A DNA stretch of 22,649 nucleotides from a virus. The position numbers were made by a program, and so were the translations under genes. The DNA lies in IMG/VR virus record IMGVR_UViG_3300023180_005099, positions 1 through 22,649 of that record; one strand, written 5' to 3'. Positions within the stretch are counted from its first letter, which is position 1, and each line of letters opens with the position of its first letter. The notes under the pieces were generated by a model. The model saw only the letters and a list, made by a program, of their open reading frames with translations. It ran no database searches and was not told the DNA's origin. This document shows, piece by piece, positions 14,733 to 20,733 of the stretch.

Positions 14733-15135
14733 TTGGCAAAAACCTACTGTTCAAATGTTAGGAAGATGGCAACCTTGGCATGACGGGCATACAGCATTAT
14801 TTAAAAAAGCACTTGCTATAACAGGTCAAGTATGTATTATGATACGAGATGTTGGAGGCATTATAGGCAACGATGCTGGTGCTGGAAGAACATTTAAGCA
14901 AGATGATAATCCCTTTGATTATTCTCAAGCATTAGTTGGTATTAGAAAAGCACTTTGGGATCATGGTTACAAAGAAGATGAACACTACATTGTAATGAAA
15001 GTTCCTAATATTGTAGACATTAGTTATGGTCGTGGCGTAGGATATACATTTACAGAACACGATCTAGGAGAAGAAATACATAATATTAGTGCTACAAAGA
15101 TTCGTGCTAAAATGAGAGAAGAAGGCAAATTATGA
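14725..15135 (+). CDS. HIGH-superfamily nucleotidyltransferase
   Basis: 136 residues. MLGRWQPWHDGHTALFKKAL carries the HxGH nucleotide-binding motif (H19, H22), and the C-terminal NISATKIRAKMREEGKL carries the second motif (I-S-x-T-x-I-R, residues 121-127). Both are shared by NMN adenylyltransferases, cytidylyltransferases and ATP sulfurylase (ISGTxxR). The middle (TGQVCIMIRDVGGIIG, and VPNIVDISYGRGVGYTF) does not settle the substrate. Its coupling to the APS kinase (8-nt overlap) makes an ATP-sulfurylase-like role, ATP plus sulfate to APS, attractive but unproven. NAD or CDP-type chemistry remains possible. It is cytoplasmic and overlaps the dCMP deaminase gene by ATGA. It is clearly distinct from the TagD-like protein at 10138. 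Confidence 0.72.
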   Translation: MFDWQKPTVQMLGRWQPWHDGHTALFKKALAITGQVCIMIRDVGGIIGNDAGAGRTFKQDDNPFDYSQALVGIRKALWDHGYKEDEHYIVMKVPNIVDISYGRGVGYTFTEHDLGEEIHNISATKIRAKMREEGKL

Positions 15136-15560
15136 AGCAAAAGTTTATTGATGCATACATGGATGTTGCCGAACGGTTTTCGCAGTTAAGTCACGCTAAA
15201 AGACTACAAGTTGGTGCTATCGTTGTAAAGGATGATCGCATAATCTCTATTGGTTACAACGGTATGCCTAGTGGCTGGGATAATGAATGCGAAGAGATTA
15301 TTGAAGTTAACGAACTAGAAGTTGAGACTAGATCAAAACCAGAAGTATTACACGCAGAATCAAATGCTATTGCTAAACTAGCAAGTTCACATGAAAGTGG
15401 TAAAAATGCCACGTTACTGTGTACTCACTCACCTTGTATTGACTGTGCTAAACTAATATATCAAAGTGGAATAGACACTGTGTACTATAAGCATAACTAT
15501 CGTAGTACAGACGGAATTGAATTTTTAAATAAGTCTGGAGTAAAGACTAAACAAGTATGA
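15132..15560 (+). CDS. dCMP deaminase
   Basis: 142 residues. Zinc and catalytic motifs are complete: HAESNAIAK (His74, Glu76) and SPCIDCAKLI (Cys102, Cys105). The N-terminal AKRLQVGAIVVKDDRIISIGYNG is the normal substrate-side segment of the cytidine/deoxycytidylate deaminase family. The residues between (WDNECEEI...EVETRSKPEVL) fit the T4-type insertion, though the second zinc site of T4 gpcd is not obvious here. It deaminates dCMP to dUMP for ThyX and is often controlled by dCTP and dTTP in the family. It overlaps both neighbours by ATGA. Confidence 0.92.
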   Translation: MKQKFIDAYMDVAERFSQLSHAKRLQVGAIVVKDDRIISIGYNGMPSGWDNECEEIIEVNELEVETRSKPEVLHAESNAIAKLASSHESGKNATLLCTHSPCIDCAKLIYQSGIDTVYYKHNYRSTDGIEFLNKSGVKTKQV

Positions 15561-16327
15561 TAAACAGTATTAAGAATTTTTTTAGGAAAGACAAACCGGT
15601 AATTAATTTTGCTACACAAAATTGGGGTGTGCGTAAGTATGCTCCTATACAACCTGCTGGTAAGTTTATCCCAAAACAATTTCAAGATATTAGTCCCCAT
15701 TTTGAAAAAGCCGAACACAATATAGACAGCAAAAAAACTATTAGAGCCTGTCCAGGAATTACTGATTATCTAAGTATGGGATTTGTTATTCCGGCTTGGT
15801 GCGATATTGAAATAACACCAACACCAGATGGTCAGCACGTTGAAACACGCTATTCAGATCCTATGTACAACGATGCATATCATCCACCGGAACAACTAAG
15901 TGGATTTATGAGCGGTAAGTTTAAAGTTCGTGGTGCTGTTAAATTAGACAATCCTTGGTTTACTTGGAACAAGCAAGGTTGGAGTACATTGTATTTGCCT
16001 ATGTATTATCATAGCGAAGGACGTAACTGGGAAGCAGTACCTGGTGTTATTGATCACGACAAAGGTGCTCCACAAAGTCCTATTAATATAATGCTAAAAG
16101 AGATTAAACCCACTACTATTAAGATGGGCGAACCATTAATACAAGTAATACCTTTTAAACGACAAAGAATTACCGCAAGAACTATGGAACTTGACCAAAC
16201 AATTATGAAACGTCAATGGGCAATATCCAGCCTACACAATATGACTTATGCAGGCTGGATGAAATGGGTCAAAGAAAAGAAACTCTATGTAGTTGATGCC
16301 CGTGACACCGAGTTACCCGGCGACTAA
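15557..16327 (+). CDS. Protein of unknown function, end of metabolic operon
   Basis: 256 residues. I cannot name its family. The N-terminus is basic (MINSIKNFFRKDKP). The core has ACPGITDYLSMGFVIPAWCD, WFTWNKQGWSTLYLPMYYH and GEPLIQVIPFKRQRIT, with many Trp, Tyr and Pro residues. MGFVIPAWCDIEI followed by a beta-rich stretch suggests a compact alpha/beta or cupin-like fold, but I see no metal or nucleotide motif. The C-terminal helix (QWAISSLHNMTYAGWMKWVK) precedes a short acidic end. It overlaps the deaminase gene by ATGA, so it shares its transcript. Its TAA overlaps by 2 nt the TAG of phoH on the other strand. A small-molecule enzyme is possible; nothing more can be said. Confidence 0.6.
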   Translation: MINSIKNFFRKDKPVINFATQNWGVRKYAPIQPAGKFIPKQFQDISPHFEKAEHNIDSKKTIRACPGITDYLSMGFVIPAWCDIEITPTPDGQHVETRYSDPMYNDAYHPPEQLSGFMSGKFKVRGAVKLDNPWFTWNKQGWSTLYLPMYYHSEGRNWEAVPGVIDHDKGAPQSPINIMLKEIKPTTIKMGEPLIQVIPFKRQRITARTMELDQTIMKRQWAISSLHNMTYAGWMKWVKEKKLYVVDARDTELPGD

Positions 16328-17052
16328 ACTACATCTCCATAAATTTCTAAAACTTCCCTAACTGCTTCGTGTCGTTCAATGTCTCCCTTATCAAATTCTA
16401 CGACACTTAATCTATGGGCATGACCATGCTCGTCTAAGTGCCTACAAAAATCAATCAATCCGTTATCACGTAATCTATCGGCTTGTGCTAGGTCTCCTGT
16501 TACAACCATTTTACTGTTTTCACCTATACGTGTTAATAACATCTTCATTTGATTTTGTGTAGCATTTTGCATCTCATCAGCAATAATAAAAGACTTTTTA
16601 AATGTTCGTCCACGCATATATGCTAGTGGAGATATTTCTATTACTCCTTCGTTTATCATTCCTTCAATGTCTTTTGCTGAAAAGTATTCTCGCAGTACGT
16701 CGAAAATAGGTCTTGTCCAAGGAGCCATTTTTTGCTCTAGCGTTCCCGGTAAGAATCCTAAATCTTCGTCAGCACTTACGGCTGGTCTTGTTACGATAAT
16801 TTTGTCAACTGCGCCTTCTTTAAAAAGTTTTACACCAGTCTGTACAGCCAACAGAGTTTTACCTGTTCCTGCTGGCCCAATGCCAAAGACTATGTCTTTC
16901 TTCGGGTCTAACAGTTTAAGCAAATACGTTTCTTGGTTAATATTTCGTGGAAGGATTTTGACTTCTTTTTTCTTCTGAGGAAGAAAATTGTTGATTTCTA
17001 CAATGTTTCCATTATAGTTATGTCTCTCGCGAGACCTTCTTTTTGCACCCAT
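16324..17052 (-). CDS. phoH: PhoH-like P-loop ATPase
   Basis: 242 residues if started at complement 17050-17052, which has a strong AGGAGGA ribosome site (17057-17063). An upstream ATG (17094) would add 14 residues and lacks a good site. Walker A is GPAGTGKT (59-66), Walker B FIIADE (155-160), with TRPAVSADEDLGFLPG and VVTGDLAQADR as PhoH/RNA-helicase-like landmarks. The N-terminal ~35 residues are basic (MGAKRRSRERHNYNG). PhoH is common in marine phages; it is an ATPase thought to act on RNA, and phosphate control does not hold in every host. It is the only minus-strand gene and its stop overlaps that of the gene it meets. In the 158-nt gap upstream I see no convincing sigma70 promoter; GCTAAATA (complement 17128-17135) is a weak late-like match. 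Confidence 0.92.
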   Translation of the reverse strand: MGAKRRSRERHNYNGNIVEINNFLPQKKKEVKILPRNINQETYLLKLLDPKKDIVFGIGPAGTGKTLLAVQTGVKLFKEGAVDKIIVTRPAVSADEDLGFLPGTLEQKMAPWTRPIFDVLREYFSAKDIEGMINEGVIEISPLAYMRGRTFKKSFIIADEMQNATQNQMKMLLTRIGENSKMVVTGDLAQADRLRDNGLIDFCRHLDEHGHAHRLSVVEFDKGDIERHEAVREVLEIYGDVV

Positions 17053-17178
17053 GCAGTCCTCCTTTATGGATATATAACTGTAAACTGCACACATAACACT
17101 GAACGCTATGAGTGCGTCCTACAAAAATATTTAGCCTATTGAGCAAAAACAAAACTGCATAGTTATAGATTAGATCCG

Positions 17179-17186
17179 GATAAATA
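17179..17186 (+). promoter_or_regulatory. T4-type late promoter motif GATAAATA
   Basis: GATAAATA lies 24 nt before the ATG at 17211, in the divergent gap with phoH. The predicted +1 is ~17192, with AGGA at 17200-17204 as ribosome site. It should drive the 17211-20677 late unit. Confidence 0.65.
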
Positions 17187-17210
17187 AGTATAAGCAGATT
17201 AGGATAACAC

Positions 17211-17747
17211 ATGAAAGACGTATTAGAAGTAATCAAAAATGTCCAAGGAATTTACGAAAGCGATACTGCTTTCCAAGTTCTTAAAGACTACGAACGAGTG
17301 CTAGATGAACTAGATTTATATGTCTATAAAAACTGGGAGGACGGTGAACTAGCCGCTGGCCCTAAAATTAAAAGACATTGGGTTATTTGTTCATTTATGT
17401 GGCCACGAGATAAAATGCCAGACCCTATGGGTGGTAAACGTTTGTTAGATTACGACTGTAAAGTTACATATAAGAAAGATCATATCCTAATTCCACGTAA
17501 AATCAAAACACCGGACGATATACGTCCTGGTACTAAAAAGGGTAAACTAGATCGTAGACCTATTTGGGTTGTTGAAATTATGATGCCTAAAAAGTTAATT
17601 ATGGACATCTACAGTGGTTACAACGAGATGGTAGACTTAACTACTGAAGCAGGCGTTGATCCTAATGCAACACCAGAAGCACAACCTGCGGATATGTCAG
17701 CAATGGCAGGCGGAGCAGAAGCGGCGGCACCAGAAGGAGCAATGTAA
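17211..17747 (+). CDS. Conserved marine T4-like phage protein, probably virion-related
   Basis: 178 residues. The first ~145 look strongly conserved and well folded: YERVLDELDLYVYKNWEDGE, RHWVICSFMWPRDKMPDPMG, KRLLDYDCKVTYKKDHILIP and DRRPIWVVEIMMPKKLIMDI. I recognise this family as recurring in marine T4-like phages next to late genes, but know no assigned function. The last ~35 residues are a low-complexity, Ala/Met/Pro-rich tail (PADMSAMAGGAEAAAPEG), likely disordered. It has a late promoter and an AGGA ribosome site. Its TAA overlaps the next ATG. Late control and the lysis genes that follow fit a structural or assembly protein; an enzyme is not excluded. Confidence 0.6.
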   Translation: MKDVLEVIKNVQGIYESDTAFQVLKDYERVLDELDLYVYKNWEDGELAAGPKIKRHWVICSFMWPRDKMPDPMGGKRLLDYDCKVTYKKDHILIPRKIKTPDDIRPGTKKGKLDRRPIWVVEIMMPKKLIMDIYSGYNEMVDLTTEAGVDPNATPEAQPADMSAMAGGAEAAAPEGAM

Positions 17748-18457
17748 TGGGTTTAAGAACAGAAGACCTAAAAGATCTAGTTGACAAAATTTTTGAAATT
17801 GATTCTTACAAATCTAAAATGGGTGACGATAAAGATATTGTTGTTTTAAGTTTTAGTACTATGAATGAAGGAAGTGCTAAAGACTTAGAAAACTTTTTAG
17901 AAAAAGGTTATCCGTTTGTTTTAGATGCAGATGCAACGTCCGGTGAACAAAGCGACGGTATGTATAAAGTTTTCGTTGAAATCGAAAGAGGAAAAGATTC
18001 CCCAATGCAAATAGCAGAAATGCTTGATGGCATTATGAAACTTTCTGGATTAGATGCAATGAAATTTAGATATTATAAAAGTTTTAAAAGTCACGATGCT
18101 ACAGCAAGTAACCTAGCAGAAATGGTTCCAACAGATCATGATGCATATGATATTAGGGTTACTGAAAGTAATATGGAAAACTACAAGAACTTTTTTAATA
18201 AGAGTTATGCTGAAGAAATTGATATGATAAACGAGGATACTCTACGTATTAAAAACACCTATAAGGATCCGCTGTTTTTCAAAGTAGTCGACTTTGGTCG
18301 TACTGACAGCATAAATATCAATGAAGCATTAGATATTAATGGTTTTGCAGAAGTAATATATCTGACAAAGTATTTAGGGGATTATAACGTTACTAAATAT
18401 GGTAAGAAACTAGTGCTTGAAAATAACGATTATTCATTAGTAGTGAAACGAGGTTAA
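17747..18457 (+). CDS. Conserved phage protein of unknown function
   Basis: 236 residues, coupled by TAATG to the gene before it, so probably its functional partner. It is acidic and alpha/beta. The N-terminus MGLRTEDLKDLVDKIFEID is helical. ENFLEKGYPFVLDADATSGE followed by YKVFVEIERGKDSPMQIAEM resembles a small ferredoxin-like sandwich. A middle linker is rich in His and Asp (SFKSHDATASNLAEMVPTDH), and the C-terminal ~90 residues (NTYKDPLFFKVVDFGRTDS) form a second unit ending in YSLVVKRG. I see no catalytic triad, nucleotide motif, TM or signal. I associate it with marine T4-like phages but cannot name a T4 homologue. Late expression suggests a tail/neck or assembly role. Confidence 0.55.
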   Translation: MGLRTEDLKDLVDKIFEIDSYKSKMGDDKDIVVLSFSTMNEGSAKDLENFLEKGYPFVLDADATSGEQSDGMYKVFVEIERGKDSPMQIAEMLDGIMKLSGLDAMKFRYYKSFKSHDATASNLAEMVPTDHDAYDIRVTESNMENYKNFFNKSYAEEIDMINEDTLRIKNTYKDPLFFKVVDFGRTDSININEALDINGFAEVIYLTKYLGDYNVTKYGKKLVLENNDYSLVVKRG

Positions 18458-18462
18458 CAAAA

Positions 18463-18990
18463 ATGGCAAAAGACAATTTTAAGCAGTGCTTATCAATTAT
18501 ACTTGAACACGAGGGCGGTTATGTAGATCACCCTAAAGATCCTGGTGGTGCAACCAACATGGGTATTACTAGACAAACTTATGAGGATTTTGTCGGTAAA
18601 GTAGTAACAAAAGAAAGAATTCAAAATCTTACAGAAACAGATGTAACACCTATCTATAAAAAGAATTACTGGAATGCAGTTCTAGCAGAAGACCTACCAA
18701 AAGGTTTAGATCTTGCTGTATTTGATATGTGTGTTAATGCTGGTAGACACAGAGCAACCAAGTTCTTACAAATGATGGTTGGTTCTAAAGTTGACGGCTG
18801 GATTGGTCCTAATACTGTTGCTAAAGCACAAGGCTATGTTGAAGCACACGGTATTAAACAAGCAATCACAGAATATTCAAAAATGCGTCAAGAGTACTAT
18901 GAGTCACTAGCAACTTTTAAAACATTCGGAAACGGATGGACTAATAGAGTAAATGCTACTAAAGATAAAGCCATCGAAATGGCTGGCTAA
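18463..18990 (+). CDS. Endolysin, glycoside hydrolase family 108
   Basis: 175 residues, usual for GH108 muramidases. The catalytic motif is EGGY at 17-20 (Glu17) in ILEHEGGYVDHPKDPGGATN, followed by the family's MGIT. The C-terminal half has the PG_binding_3-type segment with VDGWIGPNTVAKA and YYESLATFKTFGNGWTNRV. It cleaves the glycan chain of peptidoglycan. There is no signal peptide or SAR domain, so it needs a holin to reach the cell wall; candidates are at 19962 and 20321. A GAGG site lies ~10 nt before the ATG. The spanin-like genes follow after 16 nt. Confidence 0.9.
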   Translation: MAKDNFKQCLSIILEHEGGYVDHPKDPGGATNMGITRQTYEDFVGKVVTKERIQNLTETDVTPIYKKNYWNAVLAEDLPKGLDLAVFDMCVNAGRHRATKFLQMMVGSKVDGWIGPNTVAKAQGYVEAHGIKQAITEYSKMRQEYYESLATFKTFGNGWTNRVNATKDKAIEMAG

Positions 18991-19006
18991 CTAAAAAGAG
19001 AAGTCA

Positions 19007-19492
19007 ATGTTCAGTTCAATTAAGATTGCATTAGTCCTAATAATGTTAGCAGGAGCCGGAGGTGGTTTCATGTATGTGAAAACACTCAAAAGCGACCTAG
19101 CAATATCAGAGGCTAATAATGCAAAACTACAAGAAAGTGTTGCAGATCAGAAAGCAGTAATTGAGCAACAAGCAAAAGATTTTAAGGCAATTTTAGCCGC
19201 TAATAAAGAACTTGAAGAAAAGAATAAAGTTCTACAAGCGGAGTTTAGAGCCTTAGACGAACGTTTCAACAAAATTAATGGCAAGGGTGAAGTTAGAGAT
19301 ATTGGAAAACTTGCTATTGAAAAAGACAAAGCGGTTGAACGTGTTATTAACAACGCAACCAACAAAGCAATGAGATGTGTTGAGATTGCAATGGGTTCGC
19401 CACTAACAGAGAAAGAGAAGAATGCTACTAAGAAATCTGAAATCAATGCAGAATGTCCTAGTCTTGCTAATCCTAACTACGTTCCTTACTAG
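19007..19492 (+). CDS. Rz-like i-spanin
   Basis: 161 residues. A single N-terminal TM segment (IALVLIMLAGAGGGFMYV, ~7-24) is followed by a long coiled coil (~28-90; AVIEQQAKDFKAILAANKEL and KNKVLQAEFRALDERF), then a periplasmic C-terminal region with Cys124 and Cys150. This is the classic layout of an inner-membrane spanin, which joins an outer-membrane lipoprotein to fuse the membranes after the wall is cut. It directly follows the endolysin and has an AGAGAAG ribosome site. The lipoprotein gene at 19422 starts inside its 3' end in another frame, as in Rz/Rz1 pairs. Confidence 0.8.
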   Translation: MFSSIKIALVLIMLAGAGGGFMYVKTLKSDLAISEANNAKLQESVADQKAVIEQQAKDFKAILAANKELEEKNKVLQAEFRALDERFNKINGKGEVRDIGKLAIEKDKAVERVINNATNKAMRCVEIAMGSPLTEKEKNATKKSEINAECPSLANPNYVPY

Positions 19493-19817
19493 TTGTAGTA
19501 CGGTACAGAAGTTAGATATTTTCAAGACCGAGGTTAAGCGTGAACATCTCAATCTCCCTAATCCAGAAACTCCTAAATTGGAGCAAATCAAATGGGTTAT
19601 CATTACTTCAGATAACGCAGAAGAAGTATTTGCTAAACTAAAAGAACAAGGTAAAGATCAAGTTCTATTTGGTTTGAGCGATGATGACTATCAATTATTA
19701 TCTAAAAACTTTGCACAAATCCGTGCGTACATGATTAAACAGAATGCTACGTTAGATCAGTATAGAAAGTATTATGAGAGCGACGATAGTACTACTAATA
19801 GCACTGATAGTAAGTAG
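19422..19817 (+). CDS. Small lipoprotein, o-spanin (Rz1-like) candidate
   Basis: 131 residues from the ATG at 19422, which gives a positively charged n-region (MLLRNLK). An inner ATG at 19446 would lose it. Hydrophobic VLVLLILTTF leads to lipobox LTSC with Cys25 as the lipidated residue. The mature part has a Pro-rich start (NLPNPETPKLEQ), then an alpha/beta stretch and an acidic Ser/Thr tail (YESDDSTTNSTDSK). It overlaps the i-spanin by 71 nt and the next small lipoprotein by 44 nt, each in a different frame. It is larger than lambda Rz1 (60), so it may be the partner of the i-spanin, or that partner may be the next gene. Confidence 0.72.
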   Translation: MLLRNLKSMQNVLVLLILTTFLTSCSTVQKLDIFKTEVKREHLNLPNPETPKLEQIKWVIITSDNAEEVFAKLKEQGKDQVLFGLSDDDYQLLSKNFAQIRAYMIKQNATLDQYRKYYESDDSTTNSTDSK

Positions 19818-19932
19818 TTGTTCTGCTAGATCTAATTGCACCGCACACCCTGGTGCTGATGTTGACATTAATAAGGGTGAAACAATCCAAGAAAAAGTAA
19901 CTCCAAAGGGCGAAATTCGCTGTACTTTCTAA
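19774..19932 (+). CDS. Second small lipoprotein (52 aa), alternative o-spanin
   Basis: 52 residues, short enough to be overlooked. MRATIVLLIALIVSSCSARS has a charged start, a hydrophobic stretch and the lipobox VSSC, with Cys16 as the lipid anchor. The mature peptide of 37 residues contains Cys22 and Cys50, able to form a loop or dimer. Its ATG lies inside the acidic tail of the lipoprotein gene before it (44-nt overlap), in the one remaining frame. Its size is close to lambda Rz1 (60, lipidated), but it lacks the Pro-rich mature part typical of Rz1. Its stop TAA overlaps the late-type motif at 19931. The ribosome site is weak. Real expression is likely, since a signal peptide and lipobox at this place are improbable by chance, but function is inferred. 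Confidence 0.65.
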   Translation: MRATIVLLIALIVSSCSARSNCTAHPGADVDINKGETIQEKVTPKGEIRCTF

Positions 19933-19938
19933 TAAATA
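19931..19938 (+). promoter_or_regulatory. T4-type late promoter motif AATAAATA
   Basis: AATAAATA lies 23 nt before the ATG at 19962 and overlaps the stop of the second lipoprotein. The spacing matches the other late motifs here. AGGGGG (19951-19956) follows as a strong ribosome site. It would give the membrane-protein pair its own late transcript. Confidence 0.55.
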
Positions 19939-19961
19939 CATATATAAATTAGGGGGTGCAT

Positions 19962-20324
19962 ATGTGGGAAATGATACAAAATATGGCTAGTGACAGACTG
20001 TGGATCTACACAGGTATTGCTGGTTCATTGTTTGGTGCCGCATTTTTGTTCTGGTTTAAAGACACAAGAATGGCTATATGGGCAGTGAGCAAATTTGATC
20101 GTGCTTTAGAATATCTAGCAATACGTTGGGGTTGGACATGGTTACAAAATGATCCTAACGCATGGCGTACAAAGTATCCACGTATAACTTCTAAAATCGA
20201 CGAGATTGAGGCAAGACTCGTTAAACTCGAAAAGAATAGTCATCCATGCAAAGAACTTCATGAGTTTGATGTATGGCCTGAACTAGATGCTCGAATTAAA
20301 AAACTAGAGGGTAAAAAGAAATGA
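19962..20324 (+). CDS. One-TM, coiled-coil membrane protein in lysis cassette
   Basis: 120 residues from the ATG at 19962, 5 nt after AGGGGG. A GTG at 19956 lies within that site and is unlikely to be the start. A single TM segment (IYTGIAGSLFGAAFLFWF, ~15-32) is followed by an amphipathic, Trp-rich stretch (AIRWGWTWLQNDPNAW) and charged helices (KIDEIEARLVKLEKN, and ELDARIKKLEGKKK) suited to coiled-coil contacts. No catalytic motif is present. It overlaps the EF-hand protein (ATGA) and sits after the endolysin and spanins, so a holin or holin-regulator role is reasonable. One TM segment plus a large cytoplasmic domain would be unusual for a classical holin. Confidence 0.6.
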   Translation: MWEMIQNMASDRLWIYTGIAGSLFGAAFLFWFKDTRMAIWAVSKFDRALEYLAIRWGWTWLQNDPNAWRTKYPRITSKIDEIEARLVKLEKNSHPCKELHEFDVWPELDARIKKLEGKKK

Positions 20325-20677
20325 GTGAAGAAGTCAAAAAAACTATTAGCGACGAAGCATATACTGAATTATCAGATGCTGACCTTAACGGTGATGGACA
20401 TATTAGTGCAGAAGAACTACGCATTAATCTAGAAGATAAACGCAGACGTATGGAAGATGCAGACGCTCGTAGAGATGCTATGCGTCAAATGACTTGGTTT
20501 GCATTGTTTGGTATGTTATTATATCCAGGCATGATCTTGTTTACATCAATCTTAGGGTTTGAAAGTACAGCAAAAATTATTGGTGATATTGCTCCTACAT
20601 ATTTTGTTGCAATTTCTGCTTTGGTTGCGGCATATTTTGGTGCTAACGCTTACGCTGACAAACAAAACAAAAAATAA
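20321..20677 (+). CDS. EF-hand plus two-TM holin-like membrane protein
   Basis: 118 residues. Residues 21-32 (DLNGDGHISAEE) are a textbook EF-hand loop: D, N, D, H, S and E at positions 1, 3, 5, 7, 9 and 12, and the usual Gly at 6 and Ile at 8. A charged helix follows (KRRRMEDADARRDAMRQ), then two TM segments, ~58-77 (MTWFALFGMLLYPGMILFT) and ~91-110 (APTYFVAISALVAAYFG), and a short basic tail. Two TM segments with both ends inside fit a class II/III holin. A regulatory calcium-binding head is rare for a holin, though I have seen similar proteins near endolysins in marine phages. Calcium-dependent triggering of lysis is an inference. It overlaps the gene before it by ATGA. Confidence 0.7.
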   Translation: MSEEVKKTISDEAYTELSDADLNGDGHISAEELRINLEDKRRRMEDADARRDAMRQMTWFALFGMLLYPGMILFTSILGFESTAKIIGDIAPTYFVAISALVAAYFGANAYADKQNKK

Positions 20678-20692
20678 TCTTAATTGTTAAAA

Positions 20693-20733
20693 CGTAATAG
20701 TCCGTACGATAAGTAATTGTATGGACTATTATG
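20693..20733 (+). promoter_or_regulatory. 15-bp hairpin covering the dnaJ start codon
   Basis: The left arm 20693-20707 pairs along its whole length with the right arm 20719-20733: 15 bp, two of them G-U, with an 11-nt loop (20708-20718). The right arm holds the ATG (20721-20723) and the first codons. In read-through RNA the start would be buried, with no Shine-Dalgarno sequence exposed. RNA started at the late-type motif inside the loop would lack the left arm. Confidence 0.75.
20708..20715 (+). promoter_or_regulatory. Late-like promoter motif GATAAGTA in hairpin loop
   Basis: GATAAGTA differs at one base from the GATAAATA motif found elsewhere in the window. It ends 5 nt before the ATG, exactly the spacing seen at 4217, so the predicted +1 is the A of ATG. 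It occupies the hairpin loop. Confidence 0.5.

Noticed and set aside
17053-17094. Upstream ATG at 17094 as the phoH start
   Set aside because: The ATG at 17052 has a strong AGGAGGA site; the extra 14 residues would include that site and do not look like PhoH.
17128-17135. Late-like GCTAAATA on the minus strand before phoH
   Set aside because: It has a mismatch and lies 75 nt from the ATG, unlike the 21-24 nt or 5 nt spacing of other copies; kept only as a remark.
19956-19961. GTG at 19956 as a start codon
   Set aside because: It overlaps the AGGGGG ribosome site, which is well spaced for the ATG at 19962.
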